64,000 nt of DNA. Origin: Paragonimus westermani (lineage: Eukaryota > Platyhelminthes > Trematoda > Plagiorchiida > Troglotrematidae). Positions 21,421-33,551 of this stretch are shown piece by piece. Numbering within the stretch: position 1 is the stretch's first letter; every line of letters starts with the position of its first letter. The translations under genes and the position numbers were made by a program. The stretch covers positions 241,327 to 305,326 of the forward strand of contig QNGE01000115.1 in NCBI GenBank assembly GCA_008508345.1, given 5' to 3'. The notes beneath the pieces are model-generated. The model was not told the origin of the DNA, searched no databases, and saw nothing but the letters and a program-made list of their open reading frames with translations.

Positions 21421-24400
21421 ACAACCATCACGGCAGGTACGGTGGCCTCAAAAATGATGCAAGACCTAATCAACAGGTAGTCTAGGGTGCTTGGAGTTCG
21501 CCCACGGCTATTATATATATATATATACGCCAGAAAGTAGTCAGTGATGAAGATGGAAGTGGTAGTCCTGTTAGCCTGATCAACGAAATGTGTCAATTGT
21601 TGGATTTCATTCAAAATAGCCTCATCTGTAACCACCGAGTCAAAAGTAGTGTTGGATACGAAGCATCGAGTGTTATCAAGAAGAAAGACAAAATTTTCGA
21701 TCCTGTCTGACGGATCGTTTGGTGAAAGGAAGAGTGAATATTGCTGTGAAGAATCAGAAAAACATTTTGACTCCCTAGGTGACCATTTGCTGATGCTAAG
21801 GGGAAAAATGGCACTGTGTCAAATGTATGCTTATGAGCTGATGATTTCCTTTGGGTGAAAACAGAGGGGTGCGTGACCAGAAAATCTGATTCAGGAATAT
21901 GTGGTTGCTAGGCGATATGTTTCAGGATACTGTTTTAGGTCTCCATTGGGTCCCCATTAGGCCCCCTACGACCCAACCTTATTGCCTAACGATCGGGCCG
22001 ATTTTCTGTTACAAACTATTGCCACCTACTAATAGATCCTCTAGAACAGGGGTACTAACTTCCACTTGACTTGAACAGGACTGAAGAGGGTTCGCCGTGA
22101 AGGTGACCCTCCCTGATTTCCGCGAAATGTCGTCATGTATGCGGGTCCGGTGATACCACGTGACAGCTTCATTGAGGGACCTTAGGAAGGGCTTACCAGA
22201 AAACAGATTTGAATATATCCGTCGTGCACCCTTGTTTAACGGCGCAGTTAACAGCTACCGCAGGATAGACAAACGGTAGTAGGGTACTCAAAAACGAATC
22301 AGACCATTACTGCAGTGGAAGAAAGTGAAATGTTGAGGAGAAATGGAAAACGAATTTAGACGCCTGGATGCTAGGTGAAGCTCTGAAGGGTTTTCGTCGT
22401 AAAGACGCGAACCTGCAAAGCAGGCTATCCTCGGAGATGGTGCGCCCACTAACACAAAATACAGTCAAACAATTGTCAGTACTATAAGGCCGGTTTTCCC
22501 GAGTTTGTGCGGAAAAATCCGAGCAGAGTGATGTTTCCGTCCACAGATTTTGCCTCGCTCCGGCGCAAAGTGTCTCAAATGATTCTGCGCTGATTGGCAC
22601 CATGAAATCTCACCTCAATTTTGGCTATCAATTTATCGCCTAAAAACCGTTCTGATGCAATTCCCTATAAATTATGCAGAAGATGAATAATAGTAACCGA
22701 TTGATGCACGAATTCAGTTGGGTGTAGTATACGCTATTATGCAAGACAGATATTTCCGAATAGCAGAGAACATTCGCCGGTTGGAAGCACTGCGCAATAG
22801 TGTGTGCATGCAGACAGCCTTAGTAGACGATACAGTAGTGAGGTGAGAATATTTGGAGGACTGTTGTAACTAAAGGATCAGAACTCCACGAGGATCCTTC
22901 CCAGCCTGCAGCAAAATGAAAGACAAGACAAAGCCATAATCATGACTAAGACCGCATATAATATCAGTCGGCTGCATGTGTGGTGCATCTAGGCTGAAGC
23001 GAACAGGAAATTGGCAGGTTGGCGCGAACTGACATGCTTCGGATTTTCATGAAGAATGGGAGTACTTGTTTCGGGCCGACTGTACGGGGCTTGGCGACTA
23101 GCATATTCCTGTTTCAATCGGAGAGGTGGATTGTATCTAAAAGTTGCTTATGGTCTCACGATTTTCTAGATAACTTTTGCGCGGATGGTTTTGACTTTCA
23201 TCCTAGCTCTTGCATCGCGGACCTGTTTCCATTAGTGTTTCGGGTGGAATACATAGTCCCATCGCACATCAGCGCTCACTTCTTCGTGGTTATGGGGATA
23301 TGCATGATAGCGTAATTCTCGATCGTGTTGCGTTCGCAATTCATTTCACGATGAGAAGTAACGGCCAAAAGTGCACTGCCTACTTTACGGGTTGAGTGTC
23401 CTCCCGGAAAATTTACTCACAGTTTTTCCTTTCCAGTATTCTTGACGGACGTTGATCGGGAATATGTTGTGCCTAAAAATGTTCCTGTATCATCCTACCA
23501 GAAAGTTGTCCCACCTGTTTCTCATAGCAAACAATTTAAGGTTGTTGAATTTCTTCCACCACATAGTTGCTTAATTCTGAGCTATCTAACCTTCTGCTCT
23601 GCCGGTGGTGGGCATGGAACGAGATTTCCTGGATGTGTCAAAATTCAACAAAATTTCGCAATGATCTCTCTGACGACAAATTCTTTGTTGTTTTAAGAGT
23701 TTTGCAAATGCGCGTTTTCTCATCCACCTAATTTCCATGTGGTTATATTAATCGATGAAACTCTGGATTTTCCGCGTGAAAGGAGGCCGAATGCCAATTC
23801 GCTGCTAGCCAGCCAAGAACATTCACTCCACATCGCTTGCTTGAAGACGCCAATAGCGCTCATTACGACGTTCGGGTACCCGGAGCTGGCTTTGAAGTAT
23901 AAAAATCGTCAGATATCTCCATTAAAATCGTTGAAATCTGTGCGGTGATGCTGACGGAGTGAATGGAAATCAACGTCGTGCTCAAATTATTTGGCAGAGG
24001 ATGTGGTATTCAACAATGGGGAATTAAGGTGAGAGATAGTAATTCAGTGTCGGGGAACGGAGTGTTCATGTGCTGGAAACGGATAGCACGAGAGCCAGTC
24101 ACAGAACTGGTGTTCACAGTCACCCAGTTGAGCACACAAATTCGTAGAAAGAGTCTATTCAGCAACACATGCAAGTTAGAAGCACGATATAGAGCTATGT
24201 TATCTGGTGTAAAGTGAGCAAAAACAAGCGTCCTACAATTATACATTTTTTTTCTGTCGGTATTTCCTGCCCTTGTCCAAGTACGTGGCCGCCGCGAGAC
24301 CTGAAATAGGAAGGGGGAAAGCACATGTTATTAGGCGCAAAGTTTTGTCGAGGTCGTGTCTGTTAATAGGAAGTCTTTCAAAACTGTGCAACTAAATCCA

Positions 24401-26199
24401 TTAACGCCAAGCTAGAGAGCTCTAGTAAATAGGCGATGACAGTCACAAGAAGGTATAAACACATGCATTCCGTACCAACGATCGCAGCAGGAACCTCATT
24501 GTGGTTGTTCACCTAACACATTAAAGGACAAGCAACGGCGAAAGTAGGATTGACTTTCCGAGACCAAGTTAGATGTCCTGAAGTGTGTCAAACACGGAAC
24601 AACAAACGTGCCAATCGATGCTCAAAATCTTCAACATTGTTGGTGTTGGATTTGCTGGGGCCCGTTTGGTGCGTTTTTTGTCTTATCGTCGGTATGATGA
24701 ATAACACTGAGTTCGTTGAGGTGTGTTTGGCTTGTTCGTAAAAAACCAACCCTCGATTTGTCTCCACTTGTTTGCTATGCGTATTAGACTTTCATTACGT
24801 ATTCTGTATCAGGACTGCACATGAAACATATCATCCTTTTCTGCAACTGACATTGCTCATTTATTGAGAACTTCTTTCGTGATGTTCGTTAACATGCTCT
24901 AGCCTTTCTCCGCAAATTTCCCGTTGATTGACAGCGATCTGCGGAATCGTTTCTGGTTACCTCATTTTGAAGTCGTTTTCATCTGTATAATTAGCGTATA
25001 AAACCAGTTAGCCTCCAAGGCGCGAGAACACTTATATTGAAATTTTGACAACATTACCGCAGAGAGTCCAACCAGCTTGATCGTTTTTCTGACGAGTTTT
25101 GGATTTGCAGGATGGCCCCGTTTACCCGACCGTCTGAGTGAGCGTTGTTCGAACTATATAGTACGCGCTACGATGTGAATGGTGCTAATTCGCCAGCAGC
25201 GACTGTTGAAGTAACTGCTTGCGTGAGCGTCTGATGATTGTTATGCGTTGATATGATGTTGGTGGCCATGTTCCCCGCTTTATTTATTCCCTTCTCATCG
25301 ATTTGTCTCCTAACGTTGTAATTCTTTATACCGATTACCAGCATATTTTACGATCTGACACCACCGCTCAAGTTACGTGCGTGACAAAACATTTCTCATA
25401 TGAATGCGGATCTTGATGTATTATTAAATATCGATACCGTTTGTTTATAAAACTTGTTTCCGCGTAGTTTTTATTCCTTGCTTTCCCTTGCCGGGCCTTT
25501 GTTTATATGTACCCTGGTTTCATTTTCGCCTGACCGATTCGCCATTACGTGACTGCTGCACTATGTCATATTTACGCGAACCGTCAATCTCGGAACTTGT
25601 GTACTTGGTGAATTCAATAATCGGGTTTGTTGTTGTCTACACTGTTCGGTTTATCTTATTGTTTTTGAACATGAGCTAATACGACCGTCTTAATTTTTGG
25701 ATCCGAATCGGTTACTCGACGGGCTCAGAATTTATAAACGCTCGTTACTTACAGACGTGACTATCGTGGATCCAGCATATCGTTAGACGTCGCGAGAAGA
25801 CTAAGCGTCGCTCGAACCACAACCAGTAGACTCCCGGGACTAACAGCGATTTAACAGAGCACGTTAGGCGCTGCACACCACCAACACCGCTTATTGTTTG
25901 CTTTATGTGAATAATCTAGATGATCGTTCATTACACAATAGTCCGACGGTGTTTGTGGCACATTTCGGACAGTGTGATCAGCTATGAGTAGTTCCACCCA
26001 ATTCATAAACATCCGAAATTCATAGCAGGAGTTGGCCAGACGGAGATAAATGAAAGAAAGAAAGCTCGCAGGACACGTTTACAAAGTTCCTGTTTTACGG
26101 AATCAAAATCATTCTCACTCCTTTTCATCAAGTTCCGAGTGTTAAATCGTTCGCTAACGATTCAAGTTCACACCGATTGACGCGTAATCTGTAGGTCCG
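21421..26199. other. no recognised gene; short (TA)n; one half of a 41-nt inverted pair
   Basis: Open frames here are short and unrecognised. A short TA-repeat lies at about 21512-21526. At 24550-24741 a frame shows a CxxC pair and a DLLGP string, faintly like an integrase core, but this is too weak to call. The segment 23476-23516 is repeated exactly, inverted, at 26771-26811 and is listed separately. Confidence 0.3.
23476..23516 (+). repeat. 41-nt exact inverted duplicate, left member
   Basis: The 41 bases starting AAAATGTTCCTGTATCATCC and ending GTTGTCCCACCT occur again as the exact reverse complement at 26771-26811. Weaker similarity extends on both sides (TGTTGTGCCT against TGTGGTGCAT upstream, TTCTCATAGCA against TTTCCATAACA downstream). 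Both can be read as a peptide containing NVPVSSYQKVVPP. This suggests two members of a longer, diverged repeat or a shared coding block. The family is not recognised. Confidence 0.8.
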
Positions 26200-26215
26200 T
26201 TAAGTCTCTCAATAT

Positions 26216-26690
26216 TCAACGACAGAGATAATCTATCCTCGAAACGGTCAACGAGAAGGCGCTCGTAATAACTGGATTTAATACGGTACTAATTGAATCA
26301 TTGTACAAGAAAATTAAGTCTCTCACCTCGAATGTGAAAATCCTCAGAAAACAAAGAAAGAAATTGCCTGCACAACAAATCGACAACCAGGCACCGATCA
26401 ACAATGGTGGACGATAAAACGGGTCGAGCTCATTCAAACAAATGGTCATTGGTTTGTTCAGAGCAAAACGACTGTTCATGCATCGAGAAACGACGGGAAT
26501 CATGAGGTACTCGAGGAAAATTGTGGAAGAAAAAATGTCTAATTGCGGTATGTATAAGTTTACAGGGCTCGGACTAGATAAGGGTAAGGAAAACGGTCAA
26601 GTTAGGTGGTATAAGAACAAGGATGAGTAATGTATTCCAGTTGGAGAATGAAGCAAAGCGTAGGGCCACATTTTGATATCAAGCAAATCT
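26216..26690 (-). repeat. unnamed dispersed repeat, copy 3
   Basis: Reverse complement of this segment matches copy 1 (5960-6395) and copy 2 (20960-21420). It carries the longest open frame of the three (26216-26503, 95 codons), a hydrophobic peptide with FYRPPLL near its middle and ITSAFSLTVSRIDY near its end, stopping at the same TGA as copy 1. No known domain was recognised. The peptide has at least one strongly hydrophobic stretch that could be a membrane segment. Confidence 0.7.
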
Positions 26691-26770
26691 CAGAAATCTC
26701 AGAATAGCGAGAGAAACCTTGACAAAATCAACACCGAATGCACAATTTTGTGTAGTATGTTATGGAAAAG

Positions 26771-26811
26771 AGGTGGGACAACTTTCTGGTAGGATGATAC
26801 AGGAACATTTT
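26771..26811 (-). repeat. 41-nt exact inverted duplicate, right member
   Basis: Exact reverse complement of 23476-23516. It lies about 80 bp upstream (in minus-strand sense) of the unnamed repeat copy 3, so it may belong to the same element. No unnamed-repeat copy was found beside the left member, which argues against that. Confidence 0.8.
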
Positions 26812-27405
26812 GATGCACCACACTTGCAAATGTACATTTTCTTGGTACGTTTGACAGTCTGTTTCTCTTGAGGTCAACTTTTCATCTTCACACAAAATTC
26901 TGCGTGGGACTGAATACTGCTGGTCGTTTGTTATCTGAATTTCAGTGACATTATAAACGTCTGTGTATCAAACCTTGCTGTTGCCAAATTGGAGTCACGT
27001 CAGGCTCCTCTCTGTTAGTTTTATTCCCGTTTGGCGAAATCTCATGTTACTCGATATGAGCAAGTGTGCTGTCTTTCCTGTTCGTGTATGTTCCAAAAGA
27101 ATTCAATTTCTCAATTGGGAAGGGTGAATTTCCTACGTTTGTCAACATGACCCGGATGCTTTCCAAAATTGTTCAACCAGCACGTAAAAGTTGCATGGGA
27201 AACACCTACCAGAAAGGGATGTTATTGATGAACACCCTGCCATCTTCCGTCGGACTTTCCAACCTTGAGAAACTGGAACTGTCAAACTGGAACTGTCGAA
27301 GTCTCTGTGTGGATACAATAGCTGTTTACGATTTCCACCGATTTCTCAATCATGGGCTGTAGTAAACAGCCAGTTCGATAACTGTGAATTATTTCAGAAG
27401 TCGCC
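26812..27405. other. no recognised domain; may be gag of the following gypsy relic
   Basis: An open frame at 27066-27362 precedes the zinc-knuckle region of the Ty3/gypsy relic and could be decayed gag. It has no motif to prove this. A small 14-bp tandem duplication (AACTGGAACTGTC) is visible at about 27268-27296. Confidence 0.3.
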
Positions 27406-27406
27406 A

Positions 27407-30400
27407 TTGCCGGTTTCAGTACTCGAAAATTTGAAGCTGTCAGCTGTATTCCAACCTCTTGACAACTGTTTCCGGTGTGGACCAACAGTATGTCCAGCAA
27501 ACATTCTGGAATGCCCAGCAACAACCGCTAAGTGTCTGAGCCGTTCCACTTTGCATGTCTACCCTACGCGTTTGGCATATGCATTAGGGAGAGGCGTCAC
27601 TGTTCCAGAAAAACTTTATGCGCTATATTCTGGCGAATATACGGCTGCTTCCATGTCTGTTGAAGAGTCACGATAACCCCGTTCAAGTGTTCGGACGACT
27701 GGTTTCCTATCTTTGGCTTTAAGATTACCCTTTGGGACACAACTATAATCTGCATCTTCAGTAACTATAATGCCCCATTACTTTTATGAGTGTCATTTTA
27801 AGTGTCTACCTGTGCACGGAACGGTTTATAGATTTTACAACTACTCCAATGCACCCATAGAAATGAAGGGATTGTTACTGCTCCAAATGTGTGTTGAATT
27901 TTCTCCGCCTGCTTCATTTGTGTATACATGCAACGCTAACAGAAAACCATTGTTAGGTTGTGACGCGATGATTTCTGTGAAACTGGTACCTTCTGTTTAG
28001 AGTATGACAATAGCTTTTGTTGGCATCATGAGTACCCAGTTATTTGCGGATCCAGCTGGTTGTGCAGTCAGCGTGGCCCACCAAATTCTTTTGAAGTCGG
28101 ATGCAAAACCGTCTCCCACATCACAGTCGCGGCCGATGAAAAGCGGAAAGCAGTTTTTGCCGCTATTAATGTGATGTTTCATAAATGACACAACTGGGCC
28201 AGTAGTATGCTGAGCTTGAGTATATCCATCAGCTGCGGCTTTCAAGAATGATAGCGTTCGATTATGCACAGATAGTTGAGCACTTAACAAACAAACTGTG
28301 GTTGAATAGTTCATTCTGCTTAATCAAGATGTACGGTTAACTAAATTTGTCGGAGAAAAATTCTTCTTAAACTTGGACGCAGAAAGTTCTTCCTTTCACA
28401 CGTCAATTACGGCCGATTCCAGATCTACCACTTTTTTTCTCACCACAGAATGTTTTTTTCAGTACGAAGCTTCACTAGTGAGTTTAAGTTCTGTTCCGCC
28501 AATCTGGCAGAGGTTCACGACTCAGACTTTATCTTCATGCCGGGGTTCTGTTGTGTGTACATATGTGTGTACATGGATGGTACATGCGTTCGCGGAAAAT
28601 ATGAAGAACACGATTTTATCCTTCACTCTATGTCAGATCATCCCAATCAGTTGAATCTGCGTTTCAACATGAAAAAGTGTTTATCCTGTGTGAACGAAAT
28701 ATCATTCCTGGGCCATACTGTTTATGATGAAGCAGTTCGCCCCAACAGGAAAAGTGCCGGAACTGCTGCAAATGTTCCAGAACCCACGAGTCTATTCCAA
28801 CTCAAACGTTACCTCAGACCCTGCTCACACTAGTTAAGTCATCTTCGGAATTTGACTACCATAGTTGAACCACTGCGATCATTTACGAGATCTAGTATTC
28901 CCTTAGGGTGAAGCAGATGGTTGTTTCCGTCCCAGTTGTAAGTATATCTGAAGAATCCTGTGGCATATTCGTTTCAACAGATGCCTTCTATGTTGGTCCA
29001 GGAGTTGTTCTTTCTCGAATTCAACAAGGAGAGAAAAAGATTATCGCATACGCATCGCGAACATTTTCTGACACGGAACGTGAGTATTCAGCAAGCAGAG
29101 GAAGCTTCAGCTTGTGTCTGGGCCTGTGAGGAACGACATACGTGACACTCCGGTGGGGGCTCTACTCCACGAAGTGTTTAGTTAGCACTGACGACACTTC
29201 TGATTCAACGGTTTGAAGGCCATGAACCATTAGGCACCGGTCAGTGGTATGCCAGACAACTGAATCCAGACTCAAAAAATGGATATTAAAGTGGTTCAGA
29301 AAATCACGTATCTGACGCGCCTTCCCGCCTACATTTGCCTAAGGGAACTGATACATACGATATGAACGAGTTCAAAGTGGTGAATGCCGTTGATTATTTG
29401 AAAATTCATGCGGTAACCGGAGAGCGACTTCAGGAGCATACACAAATGAACATTGAACCCCAACAACTGAAACAGTACATTCCTACCGGATGGCCCTTGC
29501 GAGAACAGCCTCATGTGATAGACTGCTTCATCGTGCGTGGATCACGGCTCGTCCCACCATCTAATTCAAAACGTGAAATTATGCTGTGTGCTCATGAGGG
29601 ACGTTCTGGAATCGCACGTACCCTTTGTTGTGCTAGCGACTGATATTGATGGCCATGAATGTTTTCGTCAGTCGAGACTCTTGTCAGCGGCTGTGTCCCT
29701 TGTCAACATACCACTAAGTCAATCAACCATATGGATGCCCGCGTACGGCCAGCAGAATATCCTACGCACCCATGAGCATAGTTGGCCATCGATATTATGG
29801 AACCTTTTGCAGCAGCTCCTGGGACTAGACGTGATATGTTGGCCGTCAGCTGCTACCACAGCAAATGGCGTAAAACAAATATTCGTGAAGACGTCACGTC
29901 AACAGCAGTAATTCATCAGATTAAACACCTTATTGCCTCCTTCAGGATTCCTGAAAACATTGTCACCGATGATGCAACTCAGTTTGTTAGTTGGGTTTGA
30001 AGAAGTTTTACGTCGCGGCGAAAAAAATATTCGCGGACTTTTCTTTACAACCCTACAAGTAGTGATATAGTGGAAGGTTTAAATCGATCGTTGAAGGAGT
30101 GTATATAAGCACTACAGTTACAAGGGCAAACTTGGGAGGATTGTGTGCTTCAAGAGTTATTCACTTATCACACAGCCACCATGAATCGACAGGAAAAACG
30201 CCGGCTGAATTTAAGTTCCGGAGGGCTCTACGTACGAAACTTGACGCAGCTCACCAACCTGCAAAGCCGGAGGTGCGCCGGAATAAGGCTCACCAAAGGA
30301 CCTACGCCAAGTCAGCGAAAACCCTGGCACCCGGAGCATTTGTCCGCTTAAGGAATCAGTCACATAACAAAGGGCAAACAAGTTCCTCATCCCTGATCCA

Positions 30401-30600
30401 TGTGAAGCCTACTCCCGGACCTATCACATACGAACTGGATAACAGCAAGAAAGTCAATCAACTTCAATTATTTGCTGGACGATTAAACCTGGGATTCACT
30501 TCACCTTCAAGTACGGCGCAACCTGCTGCGAACCTCTCAAATACTTGTTGCTCACCACGGGCTCTGAATCGGTCAATAGTGTTACCTATGCCTAGCTAAA
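27407..30600 (+). pseudogene. decayed Ty3/gypsy retrotransposon gag-pro-pol
   Basis: Pieces in canonical gypsy order. At 27467-27540 is a gag zinc-knuckle remnant (CFRCG ... ECPATTAKC). At 27770-28000 is a protease C-terminal half ending in PLLGCDAM. At 28370-28560 are RT fingers (NLDA ... SSVPPIWQRF). At 28550-28833 is the RT palm with the catalytic box YMDG in place of YMDD, then NMKKC and ISFLGH. At 28908-29129 is RNase H (TDAFYVGPGVVLS, IIAYASRTFSDTE). At 29335-29643 is the integrase zinc-binding part (LQEHTQ, LKQYIPTGWP, VRGSRLV, AHEGRSGI). At 29782-30000 is the integrase core (AIDIMEPFAAAPGTRR, IVTDDATQF). At 30040-30360 is its C-terminal part (NPTSSDIVEGLNRSLKECI, STGKTPAEFKF, LRTKLD). 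Frames shift between most pieces and stops interrupt them, so it is dead. LTRs were not recognised. The N-terminal RT region at 28001-28370 is unreadable. Confidence 0.9.
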
Positions 30601-33535
30601 AGCTTACAGAAAGTGAGTGATGTTTTGTGAGTGTACACCCCTCGAAAGACCGGAAAGTTCACCTCGTATCTGATTGGTAACCGACGCTTGCAGGCTACAA
30701 CGGGACCACGATTGGCTTAATTCTAACTAGTTCACCGATTCAACGTCTTTTGTGTCCATCAGCTGGACAGATTGCATACATGATAGTTTACGCTCGTTAC
30801 CCCCGACTTGCGTTCTGATTCACGATACAACACCCGAGAAGACGAAATTAGAGACCGTGAGATTCGTATAGGTGGTAAATCCAAAGGGGCAACCCGATAA
30901 ACGTTTGCCGCAAAAAGGCCACAGCGACCCACTTTCAGTTCTTTCGGAGACTCTAGTGTGCCTATTCCACAGTGTAGAACGTTTGTGAGAGTGCATCTAG
31001 GATATTGCATTTAGGCATGGAACCTGTACCTAAAAAATAGCACAGTGCTTGGAGTGGGTCCAAAGGAAGACCACTAGGACGGTTGGTGGTGAGAATGATA
31101 TGGACTTCTGAACCAGATTCCTCTGGAACGCAGATGACTTCGTGGGGTACACTCAAGATGTATGAAGTTCTGCGTGGTTCCGTCGATGTCACACCAAGGG
31201 TGCCATTCTAGTCCGCAGAAACGCCTGATTTAAAAAGTCACTGGATGTCTCTTGGCGAGCAGCCTGTCCATCGCGACCGAGTTTTCACGACCAGGGACAT
31301 CAGCCAAATGAACAAGTTACATGGGTCCGTGTTCAAGGCCAATTTGGCCGAATCGTTTATGAGAAACCAAGCCTAGAAATGGGAGTGTTCGTTACCTAGT
31401 ACGACATACTCCTCGTATCATTGTGACATGTTTGTTTGAAGTAGAAATTCAGATCACCGCCCATTTGACTGCATGTTTGTGAGTGTCACCGAGTGGTTGT
31501 CTTGCTTTCTCAAATGCGAATGTATACCCCTGGAAGTCTTCACGTGAAAGAGTGTACATCTGTAACCGTAGAGATGTGCATATCGCCTAAATCAGACGAC
31601 CAGTAGTCATGTGGTGCCGAGATACAGTAGGTGGAACCTGGTAGTTTGCCTCAGTGCATCCGCGAAGAATAATTCAGAACGAGTTAGAAATAGCTGTGAG
31701 CAGGATTCACGCAATCACTAACGCTGCTTTTTTCGCCCTGGTTTTCATTCGCCATCGCTGTATCTAGCACTCTACGTGTGTCCCCAATTTCTGCAACGGC
31801 GCCTCAAGGACCGGTCTCACATACGAATACACGGCATATGTTCCAAGCTTTTATGGGATGCTTTTAGCCCCTGTTAACGTTCCAAGCATGCCCCTCTAGA
31901 AAAATATGATCCTGTATTCAGGGTGTAGAAATGAGAATGATAGCCTGATTTTCTCTGCAATCAACACCGCGCCTTTCTTCTTCGGATCCAGATCAGCCAT
32001 CATAACCGGAGAAATAGGTTAATCAGGAATTAATCCCGTCCAAGCTTCGCAGCCTAGTATAATTAGGAGGAGTGAAATGGACCGACCAAATTAAACCAGG
32101 TCTAACCTCTTAAAGTGGCGAAGACTAGACAAGAAGCAAAAAGAAATGCATGACTAGCTGGCTTCCGTTCCTTCCCCCAAGTAGTATCTGTTCTGTGGAA
32201 GGTCGTTTCTACTAAACATGAGAGCTGCCATGTATACATCTTTATAATTTTCTTTTCACACTTTATATATATGTATATTCTTACCTTCCCCATTATTCAG
32301 GGACCATTTCCACATGCACCATCTCGTCTGCAGCGTCGAACTGAACAGGTGTTTGCTGATGTGCATCTAACACGAACATGTTAGGAAAGTCTGTCTCGCT
32401 GTTATGTTGAGCACGAGCCACTAGATGGTACTAGATGGACGATTCCACATCCGCAGGCCTATACGAGCGCAGATGTAATGTGCGAATACGCTCGTCGGCC
32501 TCCAGAGGGTGTAGGTGCTAGTACATATAGGTAGGTAATGAAGAGTATATGTCCTGGGACGTATGCGGTAGTAGTTATGGTTCAATTTTGTCGAGCGTGG
32601 ATGTGCGTCTTCGGTTTGGAAGATGAAGCGTTCTCATGTGCGTGTGATTTCTTCCACGTAGCAGCAACAGTTCACTAAGCGTATACTCTTTAGTTGCAAT
32701 GAAATCGCCAAAGTCCACCTTACGCTGAGATCACACAACATAGTCGAAGCTTCGAAGGCCCTGAGCTTATCCATGCAAGAGTCTGGACACTGTGGCTCAT
32801 GTCCATCATTTGTACTGTGCATCAAATTGAATTTACTTAACTCCTCACTGATGTAAAGGATGCAACGACCTGCAGGGTAGATTGTTCGATATAACACGAA
32901 CATCGGTCGCTTTTCCAGCTGGCTGTTTTAATCGCCCTCGTGATTACCCCAATTAAATTATTTTTAATTTTGGTGCGAACGCGCACGAAATTGGAACTTT
33001 CCGGATGTTCACAATGAATATCAGACATGAACTAAAAATATGAGTGAATGAGGGGGGCCGAACGCATATTAAACGATCATTACAATAAGTCTCAGCCGGC
33101 GCCGAATAGTACCGATGTGAAAAAACAGTCAGGGATTTTGGGGATCCGACCGTGTAGCGCGTGAGGAAGCCGGTTGCGTATATGATGCCATTAGCGCGCA
33201 TAGGCCGAAACACATAAAGACAAACAAACGCGATCGCATGCGGCAAGTGACCGGCACTTAAAGGTTTTTACGATCATATGTACAGCGTGAACGAAGAATC
33301 CCGTACAGCAGATGGACTGAGATTATCTCCAGATCTCAATAACAACACTACCGTTCTTTCAGCGATTTGTACACGGGCTCGAGGCTGGGGGCCCAATCTA
33401 CCCGGATCCAGTCAGTTTGTTCGTTTCGATGTCCGGCGGTTTTCTGTTGACCTGAAAGGCAGTCATTGTAAACGGGGTGTAGCACCGCTCTTGGGGGTTA
33501 CAGAAAGTACCAAAAACAGAGTAAAATACTAATCT
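30601..33535. other. no recognised gene
   Basis: Short frames only. The first kilobase may include the 3' LTR of the gypsy relic, but no matching 5' LTR was found. A short TATATATGTATA tract lies at about 32265-32277. The right end is the 3' flank of the intact LINE. Confidence 0.3.
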
Positions 33536-33551
33536 AGCAAAACAGGATACA

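Noticed and set aside
24550..24741. Possible integrase scrap (CxxC and a DLLGP string)
   Set aside because: Too short and lacks the usual spacing to the zinc ligands and the second catalytic Asp; no neighbouring pol motifs.
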